From Mycobacterium sherrisii (lineage in GTDB: Bacteria > Actinomycetota > Actinomycetes > Mycobacteriales > Mycobacteriaceae): a DNA stretch of 64,000 nucleotides. A program made the position numbers and the translations under genes. The stretch is taken from positions 62,001 through 126,000 of the forward strand of contig NZ_LQPT01000023.1 in NCBI RefSeq assembly GCF_002102355.1. The letters are read 5' to 3'. This document shows, one piece after another, positions 25,404 to 34,507 of the stretch (within the stretch, counting starts at the first letter, position 1; each line of letters starts with the position of its first letter). The notes below the pieces were generated by a model. That model worked only from the letters and a program-made list of their open reading frames with translations, did no database searches and was not told the origin of the DNA.

Positions 25404-27671
25404 CTATCCCATATCGCCGGAACGGATCGTGCTCGCGAAGGAGCGCAGCCGCAAGCTGTTTGCGACGACGAAGACACTGGAGAATGCCATCGCCGCGCCG
25501 GCCAGCATGGGGTTCAGCAGGCCCGCCGCGGCGAGCGGGATCGCGGCCACGTTGTAGCCGAACGCCCAGAACAGGTTCATCTTGATGACGGCCAGCGTCT
25601 TGCGGGAGAGCAGGATCGCGTCGGCGGCGGCACGTAAATCGCCGCGTACCAGGGTCAGATCGGCGGCCTCGATGGCCACATCCGTCCCGGTGCCCATCGC
25701 CAGGCCCAGATCGGCGGTCGCCAGCGCGGCGGCGTCGTTGACCCCGTCGCCGACCATTGCGACAACCTTGCCCTCGGACTGCAGGCGCGCAATCACGGCG
25801 ACCTTGTCAGCGGGCAGGACCTCGGCGACGACCTGGGCGATCCGCAGCTCGCCGGCGATGCGGTCGGCCACGATCTCGTTGTCGCCCGTCAGCAGGATTG
25901 GGGTGAGGCCGAGCCGCTTGAACTGCCGGACGGCCGCGGCGCTGGTGGGCTTGACGGTGTCGGCGATCACGAGCACCCCGCGGGCGCTCCCGTCCCAGCC
26001 GACGGCGACCGCGGTCTTGCCTTCGCTCTCGGCGCGAGCCTTGGCGGTGACCAGCTCCGGCGTCAGTGCCGGGTCCAGGCACCCAGACCGGTCGGCCAGC
26101 AGATTCTCCCGTCCGACGACGACGGTGTGGCCCTCGACGACGCCGTGCACGCCCTTGCCCTGCACATTGGTGAAGCCTTCGGCCGCGGGCAGCGCGCCGA
26201 GTTCGGCGGCGGCGGCTTTTGTGATCGCCCGGCCGATGGGGTGCTCGGAGGCGTCCTCGAGTGCTCCGGCGTAGCGCAACACCGTCGCGCGGTCGACGCC
26301 GGGCGCGGTGATGACCTCGACGAGATTCATCCTGCCGGTGGTCACGGTGCCGGTCTTGTCCAGCACGATGGTGTCGACCGCGCGGGTGGATTCCAGCACC
26401 TCGGGTCCCTTGATCAGGACGCCGAGTTGCGCCGCGCGACCCGTGCCGACCAACAGCGCGGTCGGCGTGGCCAGCCCCAACGCGCACGGGCAGGCGATGA
26501 TCAGCACCGCCACCGCCGACGAGAACGCCGCGGCGGCACCGAACCCCGCCACCAGCCACGCCACCAGGGTGGCCCCGGCGATCCCGACGACGATCGGGAC
26601 GAAGACGCCGGAGATGCGGTCGGCGAGCCGTTGCACGCTGGCCTTCCCTGATTGCGCCGCTTCGACCATCCTGGCCATCTGCGCCAGCTGGGTGTCGGCT
26701 CCGATGCGGGTGGCCCGCACGACCAGACGTCCACCCGCGTTGACGGTGGCGCCGGTGACCGCGTCGCCCTCGCCGACCTCGGTCGGGACGGACTCGCCCG
26801 TCAGCAGCGCGGCGTCTACGGCCGAGGAGCCGGACACGACGATCCCATCGGTCGCGATCTTCTCGCCGGGACGTACCACGAACAGGTCGCCGACCCGAAG
26901 CTGCTCGATTGGAATGCGACTTTCGGCGCCGTCCATGTCGGGACGCAGCACCGCGACGTCCTTGGCGCCGAGCTCGAGCAGCGCGTGCAGCGCGGCACCG
27001 GCGCGGCGCTTTGCACGCTTCTCGAAATAGCGCCCGGCGAGCACGAACAACGTCACCCCGGCCGCGACTTCGAGGTAGATGTTGCCCGTCGCGTCACCGC
27101 GGGCGGCCGTCAGCACGAAGCCGTGGTGCAGGTGCCGGTGGCCGGCCGTCCCGAACAGCAGCGCGTAAAGCGACCACCCGAACGCCGACAGCGTGCCGAC
27201 CGAGATCAAGGTGTCCATGGTGGCCGCGCGGTGCTTGAGGTTGGCCCAGGCGGCGGCGTGAAACGACCAGCCGGCCCAGCCGACCACCGGTGCGGCGAGC
27301 GCCAGCGACACCCACTGCCAGTACCGGAACTGCAGCGCGGGGACCATCGCCATGGCGATCACCGGCGTCGCGAGCACGACCGCGGCAAGCAGCCGATTGC
27401 GCAGCGACGCCAGCTCGCGGTCGTCGGCGCGGCCGGCCTCCTGGCGCAGTCGCGGCAGCACTGCGGAGTATCCAGCCTTTTTGACCTCGTCGACCAGCAC
27501 CTGCGGGTCGTAGCCGGGCGGCACGGCGACGGTGGCCCGTTCGGTCGCGAAGTTCACGGCGGCCGTCACGCCGTCGAGGCTGTTGAGCGCCTTTTCCAGC
27601 CGGGCCGCGCAGGAGGCGCACGACATGCCGCTGATGTTCAGCTCCACGTTGCCCACCGCTCGCGTCACCAT
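25404..27671 (-). CDS. Copper-type P1B ATPase (CtpA/CtpB-like)
   Basis: About 755 residues. An N-terminal HMA domain has the metal-binding [15 protein letters not shown]. Eight membrane helices are expected, with the P1B copper signature [11 protein letters not shown] (CPC) near residue 405. The phosphorylation site DKTGTVTTG lies near residue 447, with a TGDN nucleotide-binding motif and [10 protein letters not shown] near the C-terminus. It should export Cu+ driven by ATP. The frame starts at a TTG at 27686, but GGAAAGGAG lies just before ATG 27671, which I take as the start. The TACCC-N5-GGGTA operator at 27687 implies copper control. It resembles M. tuberculosis CtpA/CtpB more than CtpV. 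Confidence 0.93.
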   Translation of the reverse strand: MVTRAVGNVELNISGMSCASCAARLEKALNSLDGVTAAVNFATERATVAVPPGYDPQVLVDEVKKAGYSAVLPRLRQEAGRADDRELASLRNRLLAAVVLATPVIAMAMVPALQFRYWQWVSLALAAPVVGWAGWSFHAAAWANLKHRAATMDTLISVGTLSAFGWSLYALLFGTAGHRHLHHGFVLTAARGDATGNIYLEVAAGVTLFVLAGRYFEKRAKRRAGAALHALLELGAKDVAVLRPDMDGAESRIPIEQLRVGDLFVVRPGEKIATDGIVVSGSSAVDAALLTGESVPTEVGEGDAVTGATVNAGGRLVVRATRIGADTQLAQMARMVEAAQSGKASVQRLADRISGVFVPIVVGIAGATLVAWLVAGFGAAAAFSSAVAVLIIACPCALGLATPTALLVGTGRAAQLGVLIKGPEVLESTRAVDTIVLDKTGTVTTGRMNLVEVITAPGVDRATVLRYAGALEDASEHPIGRAITKAAAAELGALPAAEGFTNVQGKGVHGVVEGHTVVVGRENLLADRSGCLDPALTPELVTAKARAESEGKTAVAVGWDGSARGVLVIADTVKPTSAAAVRQFKRLGLTPILLTGDNEIVADRIAGELRIAQVVAEVLPADKVAVIARLQSEGKVVAMVGDGVNDAAALATADLGLAMGTGTDVAIEAADLTLVRGDLRAAADAILLSRKTLAVIKMNLFWAFGYNVAAIPLAAAGLLNPMLAGAAMAFSSVFVVANSLRLRSFASTIRSGDMG

Positions 27672-27686
27672 GGCGCTCCTTTCCAA

Positions 27687-27701
27687 TACCCCCAGGGGGT
27701 A
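27687..27701. promoter_or_regulatory. Copper-responsive (RicR/CsoR-like) operator
   Basis: TACCCCCAGGGGGTA is a perfect palindrome and fits the TACCC-N5-GGGTA pattern reported for the mycobacterial copper regulator RicR. It sits 16-30 bp upstream of the copper ATPase start, overlapping the probable promoter or leader. A weaker CCCC-N2-GGGG element follows at about 27724-27733. No CsoR-type gene is visible nearby, so a trans-acting regulator is implied. Confidence 0.65.
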
Positions 27702-28003
27702 ATTTCTCTAGCTCTCTTATACACCCCTCGGGGCGGCAGCGTCGAAGAGTCGCTCCGCCGGATACCGAAACGATTCTGCCCGCCGGACGACACGGGTGGG
27801 CGCCGGGCGCCCACCGTCGGGCCCCAGGTATCGGACCCAGCCGGCGGCGCATTCGGCGCCCCGGTACTACGGGTGAAGGTCGACCGGCGCCACCCTCGTC
27901 GGGTTTGCCGCGCCCGCCGGTGCAGTCGCGCCGGTGAGCCCGAACCGCAACGTTTGCAACCCCCGCGCGGGTCTACGCTGCCGGGTAGCGGAAGGAGATT
28001 CTC
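27702..28003. other. Divergent intergenic region
   Basis: About 300 bp between the copper ATPase and the SRPBCC gene at 28004. Apart from the copper operator at its left edge and a second CCCC/GGGG half-palindrome, I see only GC-rich non-coding sequence. A GGAAGGAG ribosome site for the SRPBCC gene lies at its right end. Confidence 0.4.
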
Positions 28004-28477
28004 ATGACCGTCCTGATCGTCGAAGCAGGACCGCATCAAGTGAGTAGGTCGGTCGACGTGGCCGCGCCGGCCGCCCAGCTATACGAATTGGTGGCCGACC
28101 CCCGGCGGCATCCGGAGCTGGATGGGTCGGGCACGGTTCGCGGCAACATCACCGCACCCGAGGTGCTGACAAAGGGCGCCAAATTCTCCACCAGCATGAA
28201 GATGCTGGGCGTGCCGTATCGCATCACCAGCACGGTGACCGCGCTCAAACCGCACGAACTGATCGAATGGCGCCATCCCCTGGGGCACCGCTGGCGGTGG
28301 AAGTTCGAGCCGCTCGGCCCGAACCTGACCAGGGTCACCGAGACCTTCGACTTCCGTGACGCGGGCACCCTGAAGAAAAAGTTGAAGTACTACGAGCGAA
28401 TGGGATTCGCCAAGGCCAATGCGTCGGGCATCGAGGCGACGCTGGCCAGGTTGCGGGATCGTTACCCGGCGAACTGA
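28004..28477 (+). CDS. SRPBCC-family protein (polyketide cyclase-like)
   Basis: A 157-residue START/SRPBCC protein: [20 protein letters not shown] at the N-terminus, a central [11 protein letters not shown] segment and [21 protein letters not shown] are classic. A strong GGAAGGAG ribosome site precedes ATG 28004. These small proteins bind hydrophobic ligands, and no catalytic residues can be assigned. It resembles the SRPBCC protein at 61279 in length and layout. It is 70 bp upstream of the DUF417 gene on the same strand, so the two may be co-transcribed. Confidence 0.85.
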   Translation: MTVLIVEAGPHQVSRSVDVAAPAAQLYELVADPRRHPELDGSGTVRGNITAPEVLTKGAKFSTSMKMLGVPYRITSTVTALKPHELIEWRHPLGHRWRWKFEPLGPNLTRVTETFDFRDAGTLKKKLKYYERMGFAKANASGIEATLARLRDRYPAN

Positions 28478-28547
28478 ACGCGGCGCGGCGGGGAATCGTA
28501 AGCGTCGTAGGCATTAAGCCCCTGCCCCGTCGAAAGGACGTCTATCG

Positions 28548-29045
28548 ATGACCGCTAGCCGGACCGTCGCACTCACACCCCACTTGTCGGATTCACTGAC
28601 CCGGGCGGGTCATCTGATCAGCCGTTACGGCCTGGTGATCGTCTTGGCCTGGATCGGGTTCGGCAAGTACATCAAGATGGAATCCCGTGTCCTGATCCAG
28701 CACAGTCCCCTGATGAGCTGGATCTACGACTTTCTCAGTTTCACCGCGGTTGCACGCGCGCTGGGGACGATGGAAATCGTTGCGGCCCTTCTCATCGCGC
28801 TGTACCCGATCTGGCCGCGGGTGTCCGCGCTGGGTAGCGCTCTGGCGATCGTACTGTTTTTGGGCACGCTGAGCTTTCTGTTCACCACCCCGGGGGTGGT
28901 TGCCTACCACGCCGCCGGGTTACCGGTGCTCTCGGCGCTGCCGGGGCAATTCCTGCTCAAGGACCTGGTGCTGATCGGCGTCGCGGTGTGGACGCTCGGT
29001 GAGGCGCTGCGCAAACAGCGTTCCGCGGATCATCCGCTTGGCTGA
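28548..29045 (+). CDS. DUF417 (YkgB/RclC-like) membrane protein
   Basis: A 165-residue protein with four predicted membrane helices. The pattern RYGLVIVLAWIGFGKYIKME in helix 1, SPLMSWIYDFLS, and a final GQFLLKDLVLIGVAVWTLGEA matches the DUF417 family, which includes E. coli RclC of reactive-chlorine resistance. Function in actinobacteria is not established. GAAAGGACG precedes ATG 28548. Its last 126 bp overlap the convergent TetR gene. Confidence 0.82.
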   Translation: MTASRTVALTPHLSDSLTRAGHLISRYGLVIVLAWIGFGKYIKMESRVLIQHSPLMSWIYDFLSFTAVARALGTMEIVAALLIALYPIWPRVSALGSALAIVLFLGTLSFLFTTPGVVAYHAAGLPVLSALPGQFLLKDLVLIGVAVWTLGEALRKQRSADHPLG

Positions 29046-29615
29046 GGTCAGCGCGGCCCGGTAGGCCTGCGGCCGTAGGCTGTCGGCCTGCTCGGACAGT
29101 CCCCGCACCAACGCGCAGATAGCCTCGGCCGCCGACCGGGTGTCGGTCTCGGCACAGAGCGTGCCACTGCTGCGCGCCTCGCCGACGATTTCGGTGACGA
29201 CGTCGTGTAAGGCCCTGGATCCGGGGTATTCTGCGGCGCCGCAACGGGATTGGGCCGTGCTCTCGGCGCGCAGCGCGCGCAGGAAACCGGTCAGGTAGGG
29301 ATAGTCACGGATCAACCGGGCGGACTCGTCAAGTACCGCGTCGATCCGGTCGGCGACATGGTCGTGCTGCTGACCGGCCGACCGCAGCCGGGGCGCCACG
29401 ATCGCCTCGATCTCCTCGCCGGTCGCCGTCAGCAGCGCCGACTTCGTCGGGAAGTAGTGGTACAGGCTGCCGCTGGTCATGCCCGCGGCCCGCGCGATCT
29501 CGCGGATCGTCGCCTGGGAGTAGCCGACCTCGGCCACGCAGCGCATGGCGGCGGTGATGATCCGTCGCCGGGTCTGCTCGCTATCCGCTCCCACGGGGCG
29601 ACCCAGCGTGGTCAT
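28920..29615 (-). CDS. TetR-family transcriptional regulator
   Basis: About 231 residues from ATG 29615. The HTH reads ATIREIARAAGMTSGSLYHY, then FPTKSALL. The N-terminal GRPVGADSEQTRRRI is shared almost residue for residue with the TetR protein at 30404 (GRPVGADGDETRRRI), so the two are paralogues. The start overlaps the stop of the upstream TRIC-channel gene as ATGA, so the two are coupled. The C-terminal tail is basic and the 3' end overlaps the convergent DUF417 gene by 126 bp, which is unusual and could allow antisense effects. Confidence 0.87.
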   Translation of the reverse strand: MTTLGRPVGADSEQTRRRIITAAMRCVAEVGYSQATIREIARAAGMTSGSLYHYFPTKSALLTATGEEIEAIVAPRLRSAGQQHDHVADRIDAVLDESARLIRDYPYLTGFLRALRAESTAQSRCGAAEYPGSRALHDVVTEIVGEARSSGTLCAETDTRSAAEAICALVRGLSEQADSLRPQAYRAALTSAKRMIRGTLFAQRLTERPHRDADQHQVLEQELPRQRREHR

Positions 29616-30310
29616 GTCTCGTCCGGGCGATGCACGCCGTTGTCGCGACGAATTCGCCAGATACGCTTGCGCCGCGTCAAGAAGTAGTCCGCCGTGAGGC
29701 TTTCGCCGAGGCGCCAACCGCGCCACCTGGCCAGCAGACACAGCCCCGCGCCGACCGCGATCCCGGCCAGCTCGCCGTAGGGCGCCAGGCCGTGGCGGGC
29801 CAGCAGTACCACCGCGGCGCTGGCCGCCACCGCCGGCGTCGCATAAAGGGTGTTGCCGCCGAAGATCGCCGGGGTGCGATGCACCGCCAGATCGCGCAAT
29901 GCCCCACCGCCGACGGCGCTGACCGTGCCGAGTAAAACAGCTGGGAGCCAAGACAATCCGGCTGCAAGCGTCTTCTCGGCACCGGCCACGGCCCAGGTAC
30001 CCAAGGCCAGCGCATCGATGACCGGATAGGTCAGTGACCAGAGTCGGGCGCGCAGCGGTATCAGAAACGCGACGGCCGCTCCCAGCAGGGCGATCACCAC
30101 GTAACGCGTGTCGGTCAAGGCCACCGGCGGTCCGTGCTGCAGCAGCGTATCGCGGATCACGCCGCCGCCGAGTCCCGACAGAATCGCGAGCGCGACGAAT
30201 CCCACGGGGTCCATGCGGAATTCGCGGGCCACCACGCCACCGAGCACCGCATTGACGAACACACCCGACAGGTCGATGGCCCGGGAAAGCTCGCCCAATG
30301 CGGGGTTCAC
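29612..30310 (-). CDS. TRIC/UPF0126-type membrane channel
   Basis: A 232-residue protein with about seven membrane helices in two homologous halves. The two repeats carry SGLGGGVIRDTLLQHGPPVAL and VGGGALRDLAVHRTPAIF, the GGG(x)xRD motif typical of the YadS/UPF0126 family, whose members are trimeric intracellular cation (TRIC) channel homologues. It likely passes K+ or similar monovalent ions. The start is GTG 30310. It is flanked on both sides by paralogous TetR genes and is coupled to the downstream one by a 4-bp overlap, so its expression is probably under one or both. Confidence 0.88.
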   Translation of the reverse strand: MNPALGELSRAIDLSGVFVNAVLGGVVAREFRMDPVGFVALAILSGLGGGVIRDTLLQHGPPVALTDTRYVVIALLGAAVAFLIPLRARLWSLTYPVIDALALGTWAVAGAEKTLAAGLSWLPAVLLGTVSAVGGGALRDLAVHRTPAIFGGNTLYATPAVAASAAVVLLARHGLAPYGELAGIAVGAGLCLLARWRGWRLGESLTADYFLTRRKRIWRIRRDNGVHRPDET

Positions 30311-30335
30311 GGACGCTCACCCACCGCGCACCTCC

Positions 30336-30356
30336 GGGAATCAATCGGTGGATCAA
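30336..30356. promoter_or_regulatory. TTGAT/ATCAA-type operator, upstream copy
   Basis: The stretch AATCAATCGGTGGATC (30339-30354) resembles the reverse complement of the tandem elements at 31081-31129 (about 15 of 19 positions over the longer alignment). It lies between the divergent TRIC-channel and TetR starts and could serve both. The regulator is inferred to be the TetR protein at 30404. Confidence 0.45.
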
Positions 30357-30403
30357 ATATATTCGACTGCGGAACTACGCCCAGGGTCGAAGGGTGGGCA
30401 ACC

Positions 30404-31084
30404 ATGCGACCGAGCAACCGACGGGGTCGTCCCGTTGGTGCCGACGGAGACGAGACCCGCCGGCGCATCACCGCCGCGACCATGAAATGCGTGGCCGAGG
30501 TGGGGTATGCCCGGGCCACGATCCGTGAGATCGCCCGCACGGCGGGGGTGACCAGCTCGACGCTGTACAACTACTTCCCGAACAAGTCCGCGTTGATCGA
30601 GGCGGCCGTCGCGGCCAGGACCGACACCGCGATGCCGCGGCTGCGCCGTGCCGCTGATGGCCCCGGTGACCCGGGCGACCCCGGCCATCCCGGCCACCCC
30701 GGCAATATTGTCGCGCGGTTCGAAGCGGTGCTCGACGAATGCGGCCGGCTGATGCGCGAGTACCCGGACCTGGCGGCGTTCGAGTTCGCGATCCGAGCCG
30801 AGGCGTCGTTGCCGCGGAAGCCGAAGCCTCGAGGCAAACCCGAAGATCGGGGGTTCGAGGCGTTTCGCGCCCTTATCGACGGGGTGGTCAGACAGGCGCG
30901 CGAGCGCGGCGAGCTCGATGCTCAATCCGATCCGGCGGGCGTAGTCGCGGCGATTTATGCACTCGTCTACGGCCTGACGGAGCTGGCCGCCACGCTGCCC
31001 GCCGAGGACTACCACGCCGCGCTGGGCGCGGCAAAAGTACTGGTCCGGGGCACCCTGCTGGGGACCGGCAAACCTCCTCCTTGA
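30404..31084 (+). CDS. TetR-family regulator with a collagen-like insert
   Basis: About 226 residues from ATG 30404 (GGGTGGG before it). The HTH is ATIREIARTAGVTSSTLYNY followed by FPNKSALI. Between the DNA-binding and ligand domains, near residues 86-100, sits a short GDPGDPGHPGHPG stretch, four Gly-X-Pro triplets that resemble a collagen-like linker, encoded by a repetitive GC-rich stretch at about 30660-30708. It is a paralogue of the TetR at 28920-29615. It is transcribed toward the flavin monooxygenase pair and separated from it by two near-identical TTGAT-N3-ATCAA operators. Confidence 0.88.
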   Translation: MRPSNRRGRPVGADGDETRRRITAATMKCVAEVGYARATIREIARTAGVTSSTLYNYFPNKSALIEAAVAARTDTAMPRLRRAADGPGDPGDPGHPGHPGNIVARFEAVLDECGRLMREYPDLAAFEFAIRAEASLPRKPKPRGKPEDRGFEAFRALIDGVVRQARERGELDAQSDPAGVVAAIYALVYGLTELAATLPAEDYHAALGAAKVLVRGTLLGTGKPPP

Positions 31085-31129
31085 TGCGATCAAGCGGTTG
31101 ATTTCCTTGATACGATCAAGCGATTGATT
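31081..31129. promoter_or_regulatory. Tandem TTGAT-N3-ATCAA operators
   Basis: TTGATGCGATCAA (31081-31093) and TTGATACGATCAA (31107-31119) are perfect 5-3-5 inverted repeats. Each is followed by GCGGTTGATT or GCGATTGATT, so the whole 24-bp unit is repeated with a 26-bp period. The array starts within the TetR stop region and ends before the monooxygenase ribosome site. The upstream TetR is the probable binder. Confidence 0.65.
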
Positions 31130-31162
31130 ATAGAGTTGATCCCGACGAAGCGGAGTGGGGAC

Positions 31163-32962
31163 TTGACCGAAATTGTTGGGAGCGCATTCGACGTCGACGC
31201 GCTGCGGCGCAAGTATGCGCAGGAGCGCGCCCGACGCCTGCGTCCCGACGGCATCGACCAATATGTGGAGATCGCCGGCGAATTCGCCGCATTCGCCGAA
31301 GACCCGTGGGCCGACGCGAAATTCAGTCGCCAACCGCGCACCGACGAAGTCGACGTGGCGATCGTCGGCGCCGGCTTCGGTGGGCTGCTGACCGGTGCGC
31401 GGCTACGCGAACTCGGCGTCGAGAAGGTGCGCTTGATCGACCGCGCCGCCGACGTCGGCGGCACCTGGTACTGGAACCGTTACCCGGGCATCGCCTGCGA
31501 TGTCGAGTCTTACGTGTACATGCCCCTGCTGGAGGAACTCGGCTACCTGCCCACCGAAAAATACGCCAAGGGCGCGGAGATTTTCGCGCACTGCCAGCGC
31601 ATCGCCCGGCGCTACGACCTGTACCGCGACGCATGCCTGAGCACAGAGGTACGCGAAATCCGCTGGGATGCAACCCAATCGCGCTGGATTGTCCGCACCG
31701 ACCGCGGCGACGTGATGCGCGCCAAGTTCGTCTCGATGGCCAACGGCTATCAGGCGAAACCCAAATTGCCCGGCATCCCCGGCCTCGGATCGTTCGGCGG
31801 CCACGCCTTTCACACCAGCCGGTGGGACTACGGCTACACCGGCGACAAGCTGCAGAAGCTGGGCGGCCTGCGGGTCGGCATCATCGGCACCGGTGCCACC
31901 GCGATCCAGTGTGTGCCGCATGTAGGGGCCGCCGCCGGGCACCTCTACGTCTTCCAGCGCACGCCGTCGTCGGTCGATGTGCGCGCCAATCGGGCCACGG
32001 ATCCCCAGTGGGCCAGCACGTTACGGCCCGGTTGGCAACGCCGGCGCATCGAGAACTTCCAGATTTTGACCGCGGGCGGCCAGGCGCCCGAGGATCTCGT
32101 CGCCGACGCCTGGACGAGCATCACCCGCAAACTGCCGGTGATGCGGCACGACAGCGACGGGACGGCGGACGGGGCGCAGCGCAGCCGCGACGTCGAGCTC
32201 GCGGACTTCGCCAAGATGGAGGAGATCCGGGCCCGGGTCGATGCCATCGTGACCGACCGGGCCACCGCCGAGGCGCTCAAACCGTGGTACGGGTACTTTT
32301 GCAAACGCCCCTGCTTTCACGACGAGTACCTGCAAACCTTCAACCGCGACAACGTAACCCTGGTCGACACCCGCGGTCGTGGTGTGCAACGGATCACCGA
32401 GGCCGGGGTGGTGGTCGACGGGCTGAGCTACGAGCTGGACTGCTTGATCTTCGCCACCGGCTTCGAGGTGGGCACCGACTACTGTCGGCGCACCGGGTTC
32501 GAACTGATCGGTCGCGACGGCGTCACCCTCACCGAGCGGTGGCGCGACGGCGTCCGAACCTTCCAGGGCTTGTGCACCAACGGTTTTCCGAACTGCTTCA
32601 TCGAAAGCATCGCCCAGGCCGGGTTGACGGTGAACTTCCCGTACCTGCTCGACGTGCAGGCCCGCCACGCGGCCTGGATCATCGCCTGGGCCCTGCAACA
32701 CAAGGCCACCGAGATCGAAGCGACACCGGCCGCCGAGGCCGCGTGGGTCGACACGGTGGTTGCCCGATCCGCCGCCTCCGCCGAGCGGGCCGAGACCTGC
32801 ACACCGGGCTATTACAACCGGGAAGGCCGGGCCGACGCCAAGACGCGGCAGGGCAGCTTCTTTTTCGGCGCGCCAACCGAATACGCCGACATCCTGCGGG
32901 ACTGGCGGGGGGGCGGCGGTCTGGTCGGTCTCGAGGTTCGCGGCGCCGAGGCCGAGCCGTGA
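31163..32962 (+). CDS. Baeyer-Villiger-type flavin monooxygenase
   Basis: About 599 residues. FAD site GAGFGGLLTGARL is near residue 50, GGTWYWNRYPGIACD near residue 87, and the Baeyer-Villiger fingerprint F-G-G-H-A-F-H-T-S-R-W-D near residue 213. The NADPH site is IGTGATAIQ, and a C-terminal FATGFE follows. It should insert oxygen next to a ketone or oxidise a hetero-atom using NADPH and O2. The frame opens at TTG 31124, inside the operator repeats. I prefer TTG 31163, which follows GGAGTGGGG. It overlaps the next monooxygenase by 4 bp. Confidence 0.9.
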   Translation: MTEIVGSAFDVDALRRKYAQERARRLRPDGIDQYVEIAGEFAAFAEDPWADAKFSRQPRTDEVDVAIVGAGFGGLLTGARLRELGVEKVRLIDRAADVGGTWYWNRYPGIACDVESYVYMPLLEELGYLPTEKYAKGAEIFAHCQRIARRYDLYRDACLSTEVREIRWDATQSRWIVRTDRGDVMRAKFVSMANGYQAKPKLPGIPGLGSFGGHAFHTSRWDYGYTGDKLQKLGGLRVGIIGTGATAIQCVPHVGAAAGHLYVFQRTPSSVDVRANRATDPQWASTLRPGWQRRRIENFQILTAGGQAPEDLVADAWTSITRKLPVMRHDSDGTADGAQRSRDVELADFAKMEEIRARVDAIVTDRATAEALKPWYGYFCKRPCFHDEYLQTFNRDNVTLVDTRGRGVQRITEAGVVVDGLSYELDCLIFATGFEVGTDYCRRTGFELIGRDGVTLTERWRDGVRTFQGLCTNGFPNCFIESIAQAGLTVNFPYLLDVQARHAAWIIAWALQHKATEIEATPAAEAAWVDTVVARSAASAERAETCTPGYYNREGRADAKTRQGSFFFGAPTEYADILRDWRGGGGLVGLEVRGAEAEP

Positions 32963-34503
32963 CATACCTGCTGGGGCGCGTCCGGGCGGCGACGCGACAC
33001 CGGCGCCCGCCGAAGGTGGCCATCATCGGCGCCGGTTTCGGCGGGTTGGCCGCGGCGGTGGCGTTGCGGCGCGCCGGCATTGACGACCTGGTGATTGTCG
33101 AGGCCGACGACGGCGTCGGCGGTACCTGGCGGCGCAACACCTATCCCGGCGCCGCTTGCGATATCCAGAGCCACCTGTACTCGTTCTCCTTCGCCCCCAA
33201 CAAATATTGGAGCCGCACCTATGCGCGCCAGCCCGAGATCCTGGCCTACCTGGAGGCGGTGGCCGACGATTTCGACCTGCGCCGCCACTTGCGGCTCGGC
33301 ACGCGGGTGCGTTCCGTGGCATGGAATGCCGATGCTTGCGGCTGGGATGCGCAGCTGGAACATCACGGGCACGCCAGCACATTGAGCGTCGACGTGGTGG
33401 TCTGCGCCGTCGGCCTGTTCGGTTCGGTGAAATTTCCCGACCTCACGGGCCTGCGCGATTTCGCCGGTCCCGTCATGCACACCGCGCAGTGGGATCACGA
33501 CATCGAACTTGCCGACCGGACGGTGGCGGTGATCGGAACCGGAGCCAGCGCAGTGCAACTGGTCCCCGAGTTGGCGAAGACCGCCGGCCGGGTAGTGGTC
33601 TTCCAGCGCACCCCGCCGTGGATGGTTCCCAAAGACGACCGACCTTACAGCGCAACGGAATTGGCGCGGTTCCGGCGTAATCCCTTTGCGGTGCCACGCA
33701 CCCGCTGCCAGATCTGGAAGTTCCAGCACGACAACACCGCGACCTTCGCCGACGACCCGGTTGTCACCGCACGCAGCCAAGTCGCCACGTCGTTTTTGGA
33801 GCGCACCGTGGCCGACGCCAGCCTGCGCGCCGCCTTGACGCCGGACTACCCGTTCCGCTGCAAACGCGTGCTGCTCGGCGACGAATATTACCTTGCGCTG
33901 CAACAGGATAACGTCGCTCTCGTCACCGACCCCATCGAACGGATCACCCCGACGTCGGTGCTCGCCGGCACCGGTGCCGTCGACGTCGACGTGATCGTGC
34001 TGGCCACCGGATTCGAGACGGCGCGCTACCTGTCGGGCATCGACGTGGTGGGGCGCGGTGGCCGCCAGCTGCACGAGCACTGGGGCGATGATCCCCGCGC
34101 GTATCTGGGCGTCGCGGTCGGCGGGTTCCCTAACTTCTTCATGCTGTACGGGCCCAACACGAACCAGGGCGGAAACTCGATCGTCTACATCCTGGAGGCG
34201 GGTGCGCGGCTGGTGGCCAGCGCGGTGACCCGACTGGCCCGTCGAGGCGGCTACCTCGAGGTGCGGCCCGAGGCGGAAAGACGCTACAACGACCGACTCT
34301 CACGGGATCTGGAACGGACGATCTGGACGCGCTGCGACAGTTACTTCCGTTCGCCGACGGGGCGCATCGTCACCCAGTGGCCGTACACCGAGCTGGAATA
34401 CGCCCGCCGCACATGGCGCCTGCGGCCCCGAGATTGGTTGCATTACACCGGCGCCGGGCCGGCGTGGCGGGCACAGCCGAACGGTCTTGTCGGCAGCCGG
34501 TAG
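32959..34503 (+). CDS. Flavin-containing (Baeyer-Villiger-type) monooxygenase
   Basis: About 514 residues from GTG 32959, overlapping the stop of the first monooxygenase as GTGA. A longer frame running back to 31306 is a shadow. The first FAD site is GAGFGGLAAAVALRRAG, then GGTWRRNTYPGAACD, the fingerprint F-A-G-P-V-M-H-T-A-Q-W-D, the NADPH loop IGTGASAVQLVPE and ATGFE. Tandem FMOs of this kind act on ketones, steroids or alkyl side chains in actinobacteria. The substrate is unknown, but the pair probably works in one pathway. It is followed by a convergent SDR gene. Confidence 0.9.
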   Translation: MTYLLGRVRAATRHRRPPKVAIIGAGFGGLAAAVALRRAGIDDLVIVEADDGVGGTWRRNTYPGAACDIQSHLYSFSFAPNKYWSRTYARQPEILAYLEAVADDFDLRRHLRLGTRVRSVAWNADACGWDAQLEHHGHASTLSVDVVVCAVGLFGSVKFPDLTGLRDFAGPVMHTAQWDHDIELADRTVAVIGTGASAVQLVPELAKTAGRVVVFQRTPPWMVPKDDRPYSATELARFRRNPFAVPRTRCQIWKFQHDNTATFADDPVVTARSQVATSFLERTVADASLRAALTPDYPFRCKRVLLGDEYYLALQQDNVALVTDPIERITPTSVLAGTGAVDVDVIVLATGFETARYLSGIDVVGRGGRQLHEHWGDDPRAYLGVAVGGFPNFFMLYGPNTNQGGNSIVYILEAGARLVASAVTRLARRGGYLEVRPEAERRYNDRLSRDLERTIWTRCDSYFRSPTGRIVTQWPYTELEYARRTWRLRPRDWLHYTGAGPAWRAQPNGLVGSR

Positions 34504-34507
34504 GCAC

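Noticed and set aside
31306-34503. A single 1065-codon frame covering both monooxygenases
   Set aside because: The first 550 codons are an out-of-frame shadow of the first monooxygenase (Arg/Pro-rich, no motif). The real second gene begins at GTG 32959.
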